This document shows, one piece after another, positions 46,156 through 59,174 of a stretch of 64,000 bases of DNA; positions within the stretch are counted from its first letter, which is position 1, and each line of letters starts with the position of its first letter. Below the pieces are notes generated by a model that saw only the letters and a list, made by a program, of their open reading frames with translations, was not told where the DNA came from and searched no databases. Both the position numbers and the translations under genes were made by a program. Location of the stretch: contig CM053804.1 in assembly GCA_028671895.1 (NCBI GenBank), forward strand, positions 1,927,001 to 1,991,000, given 5' to 3'. Source of the DNA: Oenanthe sinensis. Taxonomy: Eukaryota; Streptophyta; Magnoliopsida; Apiales; Apiaceae.

Positions 46156-49100
46156 GTAAGTTGACATATTTTTCATTTGTAACTGATATTACTGTTTGCA
46201 ATATTTAACTTGTAGTTGATTTAAGTAATAGCTAGTTATATAGAATCAGTTGTTTTGCTTCCATAGCAAACTTTGTTAAGCTGTTGTTTACCTGATGATG
46301 GGTTTTGTTTACCCCAAGTATGTTTCACTTGGGGTCCGACGAGGGTGAGATCTATGCATACCTTACCCGAGGTGGGAGGTGTGAATGCACCTGGCTTCTG
46401 AAAAATAAACTTGGAAAGTTAAAAATATGTTGAAATATAGGAAAACAGTTTATTGAAGAATGTAATTTAATTTGTTTTAGAAGGTTTATTGTTATAATTT
46501 TCCCTTATTATCTGAGTAAAGATATTCAGGGCCTAAACTCTATCTAAAGTTATGCCTGGAAAGAGTATTTTGTTTCTTATTTCGCTGATTTGATTCTGTG
46601 CTGGCTTTTTGAGAAGTTAACATTTGATTTTGTTAATGATACTCTGTGATTTTGTAGTTGAGTTGAAGAAACAATGTTCATGCTCTGTTCGATTAGTCAA
46701 TAAGACCAACCAACATGTTGCCTTTAAGGTGCAAATGAATAGCTGCTTACTTAGATATTACTTATGTAAATATGCGAGATTAATAATTTAAATGTACTCG
46801 CAGGTGAAAACAACATCTCCGAAAAAATACTGTGTGCGACCAAACACAGGCGTATTGAATCCAAAATCAATATGTGACTTTACAGGTATCTGGACTTTAT
46901 TGATGATTGCAGTAACTTAGTTTCGGAAATTCTGCCCAATGTACAAACCTTAGCTTGCTTTGAACCCTTTCGTTTTCTGAATAAAACATTAAAAAATTAA
47001 AAGGTGAAAGTCTCGAGCGTGAATTTTACTCAGTGTTAGGGATTTGAGTGTACTCAGTGTTGTTTTATTCTTTGCTCCTGTGTGAATATAGTTACAATGC
47101 AAGCACAACGGGTTATTCCTCCTGATATGATTTGCAAAGACAAGTTCTTACTTCAATGTGCTATGGTTGTTGCGGGGACGACTGAGGAGGATATTACATC
47201 TGCCACGGTGCCTTTTCAAGACTTCTTTACTATTATGAGTTCCTTGATTTCATTTAATATTCATCGTTGTTTCTTGTCTCAGTTTGCCAAAGATGGGAAG
47301 TATGTTGAGGAGAAGAAGCTTAGAGTGATTCTTGTCAACCCACCCAATTCTCCTATTCTTTCTCCAGTCAATGAAATATTAAAGCAAGAGCAATCTTATG
47401 AAGTGTCAATACCGGGAGATCAAAATCCAAATAGCATTGAAAACTTTAGTCCTCGTCAGACGGTGAGCTGTTCTTTAATAACTAGAAACTGTTCCTATAT
47501 TGATTCTGTGTGAAATCTTGTCTATGATTTATATATTCTGGTTTATAGAGATCAAGTTATATATTTGGTTGAGAGGTTTATAAATTTGCTTATGAAGGTG
47601 TTGGTCATATTCAGTCTCAATTCCTTAGTATTTGGGGTGAGAGGTTTCATTCTTTTTAGTTCATAAGAATATATGGATTTAGAGAAGTTAAGTTATCTAT
47701 AAAATGTTGGTCGCTTTCCTCTCACAATTTTTTCCGAATTCAGGACATGATGTATTGATTAGTTGTTCACCAAATACTTTCAGGTTATTGAAGATGTGAA
47801 AGAAAGCAAATTGGAAGTTGCTGAGGACTCGAAACCTATACTGAAAGAAAATAATGAAGAGTTGATGCTAAGCAAAGATGCTGTGCATGAAAAGAAGGAT
47901 GACGTAATTTCTAAATCTGTAAAGGGAATGGAGGAGCTTAAGGTAGTGAAAGATATAGAGGACAATAAACCACTGAATGATGTAGAATCTGAAATAATGA
48001 TTAATGGGGATGAGCTGAAGTTAGCGAAGGATATTGAGGAGGTGAAGTCAAAAATAAGAGAATTTGAACTAAAGTTAAATGAGGTAAGTTTTTCAGTATT
48101 TGTAAATAAATATGTATGTAGACAGCCAAAAAGTATCATCTACGGACATAGGCAAGCCCTGGTGTAGGTGAAACAATTGCTAGTGTTAGTGGCAGATCGT
48201 AAGTTACACATGATGTCACTTATAGGTCAACAATTAGATAAAAAGAAATGTTTGACAATATGATGTCAATTTATTCAGTTCTTGTGAAATGCATCTAGTA
48301 TTCATGCTCTTTTATTGAGTAAAATACTTATACAATACAGTGCTCCAATTAGGAAATAATTCATCCCTGCATACTTAAGTAATTTTATTGTTTTACTTGA
48401 GTTCAGCACTGAGTGACATTTAATATTTAATGGGCAAAAAGAAACACTTACTTTCATATAAAACTGAAAATTGATTCTGTTCTAAATTGCTTCTGGGTAT
48501 TCAACAGAATATGGATATGTTTTTTAACTGTCAAGGAGTGTTAGTAACCAAAATCTGTGGCTTATCTCAGGCTGAGAGAACAATTTCAAAGCTGACAGAA
48601 GAGAAAAGGCTGAGCACCCAAGACAGGAAAAATCTACAGCAGGAATTGGTGAGTTGTAAATTTAATTAGTTCCCTGACCAGTATTTTTGCTTTGACGATC
48701 CAAGACTATTAATTATGTTATGGATGCTTTTAAAAATCACTTGATGATGTTGACTCGAAGGGTAAAGTTTAATCTACGTTGGGGATTGAATGGGTTGCTA
48801 ATCAAGAAACTGTTTATATATATGGACCTTCCAGATCATGCTAAAGTCCACAATGTTGCCCCTTCTCATGTCCACTGGAAACCAGATTTGTAAATCACAA
48901 TTTTATATACTCTATACCGAGAAGAATCATATATATGCATCCTTATAATGAACGAGTAATAAATATACCAAGTCATAGGCTTATGGGATCTTTACTCTAT
49001 CCCTAAAAGAATCATATATATGCATCCTCAAAATGCACGAGTAAATATTTCGATGTGTGAAGATTACTCTATAGACCTACTCATATAGGCTTATGGGATC

Positions 49101-49565
49101 TGCAAACTTCTTTCATGGGTGTAAAACTTTCAATTTTACCAAAGTTCCTAATTCTTATGGTATCCATAAAGAATTAGCTAATTGTATGGACTCCTCATGA
49201 AGCTGCATATGAAAGCTAGTAACAGACCTCTAAGCCATTTTCTTTCTCGCCTTTATTGTAGATTCATTCTAATGGGGTCATACTTGTACAGTGGTTCCAG
49301 TTTATATCCCCCCCCCCCTTGTGTGAGGTCGTGTACGATGCAACAATGTGATAAAATCAAGTGCACCAACATGAACTAGACTTTCTTATTTTGCATCCGA
49401 ATTTTCACTTATGTGATGACTGATGTCCCATGCCCTTTTGCTTTGCAGGCTCTGGTGAGGAATAAGAGAATTGAACAAAAAGTTCAACCAGGATTTCCTC
49501 TGTTGTTTGTTTGCATGGTGGCACTTGTTAGCATCTTGCTTGGTTACCTTCTACACAAGCCCTAG
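46107..49565 (+). CDS. VAP27-type vesicle-associated membrane protein-associated protein
   Basis: Eight exons: 46107-46155, 46658-46728, 46804-46885, 47092-47207, 47283-47462, 47784-48083, 48571-48648, 49449-49565, all GT-AG and in phase, 330 residues. An N-terminal MSP domain (MSTELLELQPQELRFIFELK; VRLVNKTNQHVAFKVKTTSP; KYCVRPNTGVLNP; CKDKFLLQCAMVV; FAKDGKYVEEKKLRVILVNP) binds FFAT-type peptides. An acidic low-complexity linker follows, then a coiled coil (SKIREFELKLNEAERTISKL), and a C-terminal tail anchor (FPLLFVCMVALVSILLGYLL) inserts in the ER. Plant VAP27s tether the ER to plasma membrane, actin and endosomes. Size and linker resemble the PVA22/VAP27-2 group. It is convergent with the antiporter gene, 0.7 kb away. 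Confidence 0.92.
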
Positions 49566-50280
49566 GGGACATTTAATATCAAGATACTAGCCAGGAAGAC
49601 TCTTTATGCCTGCAGATCACAGAAAACTGATGTAAAGTTGCAAAGCGGTTGTGCAAAACCTGACAAAATGTGCTATTGGCCAAGTCACGAATGCTATTGT
49701 GGATATACGAGTATATACACGATCTTCTTTTCTGAAAATTGACGCAGAAAATATTCATTTTCACCAAAACTAATATGCAAAATTGTAAACCATTTTTTAC
49801 CCATAAAAAGTTATAGCTGTAATCTTAGTAGGTGCTGATCGTTTAATAGAGATCTATATATGCTTCTCCTTTTATAACTCATATCAAATGATAGAAAAAA
49901 AAGAAATAGATATACAGAGGTTGCACAATATTTATTGAAACGAGCCATTAATATTCGCTACAGTAATCATTTCGCTGCAGTAATTGTCTACCTCGGCATC
50001 TTTCCTCAAGTAAAAACTAAAATCACAGTAAACAAAGGTTATAATATTAAAATGTGTACTTACTGCAAATCCTGTATATCTCACAACATGGGTGACTAAT
50101 ATCATGAATACCTCCTCTTTATAGAGCTCTCAACACTTCTGATATCATACATAAAAGTGTTAACCAATACTGACATATATCCACAACAATGTTCACATCA
50201 TATTATAGATAATACAACACAAGTCAGCTCTGCCAAGTCTGTTGTATGAATAAATTCTTTGCATGTACTCTTTTTCCTTG
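49566..50280. other. Convergent intergenic region between VAP27-like and NHX genes
   Basis: The 3' UTRs of two genes transcribed towards each other probably share this 715-bp stretch. No separate gene or repeat seen. Confidence 0.5.
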
Positions 50281-53200
50281 TTACAGCGCTGGAGTACTCC
50301 GTTCAATGGGAGAACCAGGAACATAGGGAACAAAACCCCGCCCACCAAACACAGGACGCATAAAGGAATCATCAAACTTACGCCAGTAGCGATGCACAGT
50401 GTGTGTCGGAGTGGTTAAGAGTAAGCGTAGGCTTGTCGGTCGAGGAGTTTCAGAATCAGCCCGGTGGCCGAGTAATGGAACAGTGATTGAATCCTTAGGA
50501 GTATTGTTCTCGGATGATCCGGCACTTAGTGATCCTTCACCTGGGGGTAACAGGCACCTTATAAGAGGTTGTGACATCAAACCAAATACCTAGACGAAAA
50601 CAAAAGCATACAAGTCATATTCTGGAAAAATGTGTTGCCTAAGAGCCTTAGGTGACTAGCTTGTGAAGCATGTAAAGCGTATATACCATTGTACTAAAAA
50701 GAACAACAGATATTGTGCTGGTGATCATTAGTGCGTTCTCTTTCACTTGTGTATGACCTGCACTGGTGAACTGTAAAGAGATGTCAAATTCAGAAAAACA
50801 AGATGGATAAGAAGCAATGACAAAATAATCTTCCTACCTTAGAAAGATTTGCATGCATCGAAACAATTGAGTAATATAGCACCACAGAGATTTACGCGAT
50901 ACTATAGTAGCCAAGAGCTCTGTTCATTCCAAATTAGATAACCAATTTTTAAGAAGGGTGAAAATGTGGTACATTACCTACAGCTTATACTTAGGTGACT
51001 CATCATGGATATTTGCTTTTGGGATTTGCGGTTTCCACTTGGGAAATCTTAGGTTCTGATTTTAGGCCTGTTTTTGGTTTTGGTTATAGAGATATCTAGA
51101 CAATAGATTCACATACATGTTTTGTATACTACCTTGTTATAAGCAAGAGCCATAGACACGGCCCCTCTCATGAGACCTGCCCACCATATAATGATCTGTA
51201 ATTGCAGACATGACAAAAGCATAATTAAGTTTACAAACAGAATAACGATAATTAAAAAGAAACATGCAGATCCTTACTTGCTCCCTAAATGTAATGTACT
51301 CATTAGGTGATTTCTTGACTAAATTTGACAAAAATGAAAGTGGAAACACAAATGCTGCTCTGCCAATTAAAATTAAGCCCAGAAGTATAGAGCTCACTGC
51401 AGCTGATGTTCCAGGGCTGCAAAAGTATAGGATTAAGAGCTAAACATGGCATCAGTAAATGGTAAAGTCGTATGGAAGATACTACAAACTTAACCACTGT
51501 AATGCGAAATATATTACAAGCACACTTCTCAGAAGCATGATATGCATAAACTAACATCTCTATTTTATATATATATCGGTCATACCTATCATTCACGAAT
51601 CTCCATTTCTCAATATCCAAGGCATCCATCCCAACATAAAGGAAGATGAAGATCTCAGCAATAAATGACAATGTTGCAAAAGCATGTCTGTGGGTAAATT
51701 GGCCGAATCAATAAGAAGCTCGCTTTTATATTAGTAGAGCTGTATATACTAATATACAAAGACATACTTGGTTGTGATTCTTGAACTCTCCGTTACATTG
51801 TGCCAGGTGTAGTGAGACATTACAATCCCACAGAAAAATACAGTGAGAATACCACTCAAATAGAATAACTGTAAAAGCAAATCGAGTAATGTCATACGAA
51901 TTGACTGTTCATCATATAATCAAAATGGTAAAAATAAAAAAAAGCTTGCTGTGTAAAAAATTTCCATAAAAAACATCTCACAAAAAAAATCAGAAACTTA
52001 CTTCTGCCAGCACATAAGAAAGGTAAGCCATGAGAATCATGAGGGCCACTTCACGATCTGTAGAGTGCCTGTGACACGTATATATTAACTTAGTGAAATA
52101 TAATTTCAGTTATACGCAACCAAGTATTGTTTTTTGACAGAGGGATAAAAATATTACAATTGTGCAAAGGAAAAATATTTGCACAACCTTGCAGACATTC
52201 TGGAAAATATATATTACCTTCCAAAATATAGCTTTTTAATAACAAAGGCACTTAGAAGTCCAGTCTGCAGGAAGAAGAGTAAGTTTCATATATGAACAGA
52301 AACCACTAGCCGCAGAAAGATTTGCAACAGATAAAAGAAATCTGAAAGAGGATAAGGGAAAGACTTACGAAAACTCCCAACAAAGTGCTTGTAAGGAATA
52401 GATAGATGAAATTGCCGATGAAATGCAGGCCAATACTATAATCAAAACTTGAGATGTCAAAGCTCTGGAGGGCATTAAAAAGTACCACTGATGTAGCATC
52501 ATTTACGACACCCTCGCCAAATACCAAACTGTAAAGTAACGGAGTTTCATCCTGATTAAGCACCTGCACAGATCAATTTCTATTTTTTGTTGGATCTACT
52601 GGTAGCTTTAGGCACATGTATAGGGTATTCTTAAATTTCTTAAATAATTTATTATCAAATATGGTCTTAATTGGGGTAACTAAGCCATCCTAAACACTTC
52701 TATACAATATGATGCCTAGGATTTGAATTATATACCTGCAGTGTGCAAACAGAATCTGTTGCAGCGAATATTGCTCCAATTGCTAAAATAAAAGAAGGAA
52801 GATATTACGATCCATACGAACTAACAGAAAGTAAAAAAAGTTATTAAAGTAAAGTGCAAAAGTGGATACCCAGATAATCCCCAATGTCCTGAGAGCCAAT
52901 ACCCAATTTCGTAAAAAGTTTTGTGACACCTGGATTGTCCGAAAACAATTAAGAAGGTAAATTGTACAGTAAAATGAGAACACCAACACCATGTTTGGTC
53001 CAATTCTAAACTATATTAATCAAACATATAGGTGTTTTCATTTATGTCTGATTACATTTGAGTCCAATTTCATACAACCTGCAGAAAGAGATGTTCACAC
53101 ATTTTATGCAAAGATTATTATTTGGCATGATGACTTGTTTATTTAAAAAGCATCCAGGGTTTGGTACCAAGAGAAAATTCAGAGTTATGACAGTAGATAT

Positions 53201-55228
53201 GATTATAAGAAAGAAGAAGAGAAAAGTTTGTGTTCAGCTATTGCAAAAAAAAAAAACCCAACTACAAGTCCCTTTAGATGAGATCTTGACAAAGTTGTGG
53301 TGTTTGTAGTCTATAATACACTTGAACTATGCAACTGGAAAAACATTTAAAAAAGCTGTAATCAAATTCGAAGGTTACATACCGAATGAGATAATAGAAC
53401 ATGAAACCAGGGTACCAATAGCGCCGAACATCATAATAGTAATGAAGTTACGAAAAAATTGCTTCTTCTTCACCTGAAACCTGCCATAAAAAACGTTGCA
53501 ATCATGCAAGTCATGCCAGAAGGATTAGTGAAAAAAGAAATTCAGATATGCCTTTTCTTTTGCATGATAACTTGATAACCGTTAATATAATAAGAAGCAT
53601 TGCGATACTAGGTGCAATAAAATTAGTTCTCACTGGTAATCCACAATCAAAATAGGCTTACAAAGTTCATTGTGAGAAGTGCTTGACTGTTTTCTGGGTT
53701 GTCTCGTAACTTACCATCGATACTTATCCTATAATAAAAATTATGGTACACCTTTTATAGATGCACAAAAGGATTTTCCTCATTAATAATATAGTGTATG
53801 GATGTTTTCCTTTGTATTCTTTGTTTCACTCCAGTAGTATCTTAATTTGTGTAGAATACAGAGGATAGATGGTAAATGACATTTGCTTAAATGAACGTTT
53901 CTAACAATTAGGTCTAGGCACTAACTAAGAAATAAAAAATGTGATGCCTTACTTTAAGGCCAATGACTATACTTCAGTAGTGTGCTACATGCTTCGAGTC
54001 TCATCTCAAGTATGCCATTGAGTTCTGGATGGAACAGACCAGAACTCCTGCAGATGTATATCTCAAGTATGCCATTGAGTTCTGGATGGAAACCAGATAA
54101 TTACATGTGGACATTAACAGATGGCTGGCTAATAAGCAAAGTCATATTGTGACCTTGATAGATATTTACACTGTAGCCGCGAAAATCAAATCTCATTTTA
54201 AGTAAAGTGATGATGAATAAGAATAGCTAGAAAAGTCAACCAGTTAAACACATTTCATCATTTCCATATCAGACATATGATTCAATATTGAATACCAATT
54301 TGAATTATGGGCCTGAAGCTGATTTTATACAATTATTAGATAATTGATTAATATTTCTTCCATTGTTGTGTTCGTTATTTTCCTGATACTAAGTTAAATA
54401 CGATAGACAATGAAATATCCTAAATATTTAACTCACCCGGCATTGAATATAATTGGCGGAAGAAGATAAATAAAGAACAGATCTTCACTAAACACAAGAA
54501 GATGCGAGTTCTTTCCACGAGTCACGAGCAAAATAACAGCTCCTGTGCAAAGACCCTACAATTCATCCATATGCAAGTCAAAAGTAGCAATACTAAAACA
54601 TAATATACACAAGAAGAGTGCGTGCATAAACTCATATAACGTCATGCAATACACCCTTTTACAAAAATAATAAGCATGTAGTCCCATCCCCTAAAATAAT
54701 TGATAAGAGGTTACATATTGTGGCATTATAATGGAACTATGATGTTAAGCTTGAAGACTTTTTGTCATCTTTATACCAACATGAACTGAAGTGGGACTCT
54801 TTCTATCAATCTAAAGATGTACACGAATAAAATTCTTCTTATGAAAAGGCACTAACAGCTATTAGCCAAAAGAATATGTCTGACAATTAAAGATAATGAG
54901 GTCCACTGAAGAACACAAGACACCGAGCTTTAGCTTGAAAACTGAATTACTATACATATTTATAGATCGGTTAAAATGTAGCAAAATTCATACAACTAAA
55001 AGTACAATGATAACAATTTCTACAAAATAAAGGACTTTCAAAAGAAAAACTCACAACAAGAAGGGCTGTGATCGACTCATTCATCCATCGATTCTCTTCG
55101 AGTAGATGACCAAGTACAATACATGCACAAAGAAGAGCCACAAATATATTGATAGATACCACAGAAGTGTGATCAGAAGCTGACAAAGTTTCCATTTGTG
55201 GCACAACAGAACTCAGCTGGGAAACCAT
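50281..55228 (-). CDS. NHX: Vacuolar Na+(K+)/H+ antiporter, NHX1/NHX2 type
   Basis: Fourteen exons: 55055-55228, 54437-54555, 53383-53480, 52870-52929, 52736-52782, 52369-52563, 52218-52264, 52002-52068, 51768-51868, 51586-51687, 51278-51416, 51133-51195, 50687-50770, 50281-50589. All are GT-AG and in phase, giving 534 residues, the usual family length. Family marks are the amiloride-site motif LFFIYLLPPIIFNAG (exon 2), the pore motif AIFAATDSVCTLQ, GEGVVNDATSVVLFNALQ, IIIWWAGLMRGAVSMALAYN, and the C-terminal regulatory tail ending FDDSFMRPVFGGRGFVPYVP. It exchanges cytosolic Na+ or K+ for vacuolar H+ at the tonoplast, acting in pH, K+ homeostasis, turgor and salt tolerance. No lesion seen. 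Confidence 0.95.
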
Positions 55229-56027
55229 TTTTGTATTATCAACTTTCTTACAAACCTCCCAATCTAACCATGTAATAAAAAATCATTGTAAACAACAATT
55301 CTTCCCTACCCTGCAACACATACATGAAGATCATAACATTACAAACAAATATTCAAAATCATAAAACAAAATAAATCTCAATAACAACAAATCATAAAGT
55401 GAATATCAAGAAATCTACCATTTATTAGCTACCAAGAAAATTTAAAAAATGGGGTTCAAATAATAATTATTTTTATTGAATCGCTTTAGAAAAAATGATC
55501 AAAAATGCATGATTACTAACCAAATATCAGATTCAGAATAAAGGGCATTTGGTGAAATATTCAAAGATGATTTAACATGCAGCAACACATAATGTTCGGT
55601 TTGTATTGATGATATTTCATTCAAGTTCCTATATGTTAGGGAAAAGATGGAGCTGCAGTATAAATTTATATATTATATATAGGTGCCTATACATACATAT
55701 ATGATATATTCATGGGGGAAGGTGAATATTCCGCAAAGGTGGAGAAACTAGAAAGTCTTATATATCTTGTTGAACCGGAAAGTTTAAAAAAAAAAAAAAA
55801 ATCAATTGAACTGATTAGTTTAGTTAAATTAAATTAAACCGGTTTGTTTTTTTTATTAAGAAAAATGGATTTAATTCAATAATAAAAAGTTATACGGGAT
55901 CTACAAATATGATCGAGTCGAACAAACATAAACAGATTAAATAGCCGGTTTTCATGCGGAGAAAATCAAGCGATATGTTGAAAATGATATATTTACATGT
56001 ACTCATTTCGCCACAATCCGTTTGAGC
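55229..56027. other. Upstream region of the NHX gene
   Basis: Probably the NHX 5' UTR and promoter, perhaps including a 5' UTR intron. It contains an A run (55787-55800) and an AAACCGGTTTG motif at about 55837 that recurs three times at 57775-57840. Confidence 0.4.
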
Positions 56028-56646
56028 CAGACCCGACAATTTTTCATACGACATGAAAACACGACACGAAAATGACATGAAAATTTAGTATTTGTTTTTC
56101 GATTTTGAGTACACGACACGAAAATACACGACCGAGATTTAGTATCGGTTTTGTATTTACCCATCAGGACACGACACGAGGTACACGAAATAAATAAATA
56201 AATATTACATATATAATATTATATATATTCCGTATCCAATTTTTACGTACTTTGACTTATGTTTTAACCAGAATTTGGACAAGAAATGTAAATTTTAATA
56301 TTTCGTGTACCAATTCGTGTACCAGTTCATATTTATTTCGTGTATATTTCATATTTTTTCGTTTTAGTGTATCAATTCGTGTACCAGTTCATATTTATTT
56401 AGTGTACATTTCATGTTTTTTTGTTTTCGTGTACCATATCGTGTCATCTCATTTTCGTTTCATTGAAAAAAAATTGTGTACTTCAGTTTATGTCGTGTCA
56501 AATCATTTTTAAACCGTGTTGTGTTCGTGTCAGCAGATCAGGTACACGACTTCTATTCGTGTCGTTTCCAATTCTACCCATCAAGTAAACGAAACATGAA
56601 AGTACACGACACGATTATACACGACACGAACGATTTGTCAGGTCTA
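56028..56646. mobile_element. hAT-like MITE rich in CGTGTCGTGT motifs
   Basis: The 619-bp element starts CAGACCCGACAA and its inverted right end is TAGACCTGACAA. GTTTGAGC (56020-56027) and GTTTGAGT (56647-56654) flank it, an 8-bp duplication with one mismatch as hAT elements make. The inside has many ACACGACACGA / TCGTGTACC motifs in opposite orientation in its two halves, so single strands could fold back. No coding sequence. Confidence 0.7.
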
Positions 56647-56654
56647 GTTTGAGT

Positions 56655-59174
56655 TATCGATCATAAATGTAATCCAATACAAACTTTCATACTAAATCAG
56701 AACCTACACTCACAATAAAGGAGAGAACTATTGAGAATCTTACCCGATTCCCGGCATATGCGGAAACATATTTATATATACTTATTTGTGTGCTTGGACC
56801 CACAAATATATATGATAATAATAGAAACAACAAATCAACAATATATAGTAAAAGAGGCAGGGAATTTTACGTGGTTCGGTAAGTCTACATCCACAAGAAT
56901 AATAACTTAATTAGAACAAAGATATTACAATATCCGGATATACGACTCTGAATTTTATACACAAATTCAGTCTAACATACCTATTATGTATATCCCTTAC
57001 TCACTGAAGTGTTTCCCTCTAAACCTCCCCCTATTATTATTTCCCGACAACCTTTCATTCTCTCTCTTCTAACCTAGATAGTGTCACACAACCCGATAGA
57101 ACGACCCCCTGTAGCAGGACCACCTTTGATGGCTGCAGTCAAACCCGAACACTCTTAAGGGTAGTTTAGGCACGAGGACCTTCTATCCTGACACTTCTTG
57201 AAAGGGGACTAAACTGACTTTCCTACTAGATAGACTAACTAACAGCTATAAAGAGAAAAGAGAAAAGAAAGGGTATTTGGTAAAAAAGGGGAAGGGGTTT
57301 ATTTATAGGAAAAAGGAAGTGGGTTTGTGGTTGTGGTATCAATGTGTGACAAAGAGTAAAAATGAGGAAACATTATTTTGGCTTAAAACCTCAACAAGAA
57401 CAAATACCATCTCGTCAAGGAGAGCAAACAAACTGAAATTCTAAATAAAAACTTAGATCTGGAAAGCGAAACCACAATAAGAGATAATCTGTCCACTCTT
57501 GAATCCAATTAGTTCCGCTTGAATCGAAGACAGAAGAAAACCCGAAGTTCTAATGATTTAGATTTAAAAAACAAACCAAATGGGTAGAAATCCTTCCTCA
57601 AAAATAAAGATTATTGAAGAAAACAAAAACAAATTTAAGGATTTGGGGCTTTCTACTGAAAAAAACTGGTGAAAGCCCAACTGCCTATGTTGATAAACGA
57701 GGAGGGAGGTTGTTGCCTTTCTAGAGAGATGTAAACCCTATTCGGACTAAGACGTGTCGTACTATATGGTCCTTAAACCGGTTTGATTGATTTGTGTTAA
57801 ATTAAACCGGTTTGAATTTGACAAAAAAACCGGTTTGATTGAATTAAATTAAATTAAACTGATTTGATTTATTTAAATTAAATTAAATTAAATATCTTAT
57901 ATATCTTCTATTTTTAGTAAATGAATTTTTGGAAGATCTATTTTCACTATATCATACACCCATTTTGACCAAATTTTGATAATTTTTACTGGTAACATCT
58001 AATTCAATTGGCTAAAATTTTAAAATCTTAAAAATCAAATGTAATAAGAAACTGTTTTAAATTCATTAGTGATTAAAACAAAATATGTATTATGGAAAAA
58101 AAATTATTATCTAAAAGAGTAATACTAGAGGTATCAAAAAGAAATTTCTAAAAAATAAATTGATTTATTTGGATTTCATTTATTTTAAAAAATAAATGAA
58201 ATCAATTAAAAGTTAACATATATCTTTTTGGAAAGATTTTGAAATTTTTTTCTAGAACTCTAGCATTACTCTACCAAAAATTTGCCTTTAAACTTGCCAA
58301 AATTTGGTCAAAAAGGTCAAATTGTAAGAAAAGTAAAATTATAGGATGCGAAGTGTAATTTCAAAAAAATAGTTACCAAAATGAGAATGAAACAAACTTA
58401 AACAAGTGCAATTAATTCTTAAATGCATATTATATTTTCATATTAATTAATTACACATTTTGTTATGAATTTTTTCTTGCACAATATTCCAAGATATATA
58501 CAAGAATATGGAAACACTTTCATTCCGGTCACCAGGCTCGTGCCACAGTGTTCTCCAGGTAAACTAAACTGAAAATATAGGGAAGCTAACTTTGTTCCAT
58601 TGCGGGTGGGGGGGGGGGGGGGGGGGGGAGACTATAGTAACCAAACTTGAAGCACTAGTGTATTTTACTACAATACAAAGCTACTAAGACAATAGAAAGG
58701 CCAATATATTACCATTGTCAAGGATGCAAAACACATAGTTAGTTGCTAGCAATGATACATGTACATGTAACAATATGAAACATGTAAGAAAATGGTGTCA
58801 AACTATCCAAGATAACAAGTTAATTTACAAGCAACCAGTTTGGAGTTCATCTTCAACAAAAAATACAAGAACCTTGTTGAGGTTAGAAAAGAACCAAAAA
58901 AATTTGGGAGGCCGGGGGAATATATATAATAACAACCGTTTTGACAACAGCACAACCACAGCAACTACACGAAGATTGCACAAGGAATACGGAAATGCTG
59001 TTAATGCTTCACATCTGTCATTGTATGTATTATACTACAATTCTGTAGATCTCCACTCCACAAATTGAAGATGAGCCTTGTTATGTCATATGCTCTATAT
59101 CTTGTTTGACTTGTAACCCTTTGTAAAAACTAAATTATGTCCCTGTACACACTAATAACTTCTCGAGAAAACCT
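56655..59174. other. Intergenic DNA between the MITE and HASTY
   Basis: 56740-57300 includes TTTTACGTGGTTCGGTAAG, a phrase often met in plant LTRs, but I could not define LTR ends. 57770-57890 has repeated AAACCGGTTTGATT and AATTAAATTAAA phrases. 57900-58500 is AT-rich. A G21 run lies at 58608-58628. 58500-59174 may include the HASTY 3' UTR. No gene supported. Confidence 0.35.

Noticed and set aside
46310..46395. A SINE-like fragment (GATCTATGCATACCTTACCC) in VAP27 intron 1
   Set aside because: Only a short stretch recalls a common asterid repeat; no A/B boxes or tail defined.
56740..57740. A second solo LTR around TTTTACGTGGTTCGGTAAG
   Set aside because: The phrase is suggestive, but I could not find matching TG/CA ends with a target duplication.
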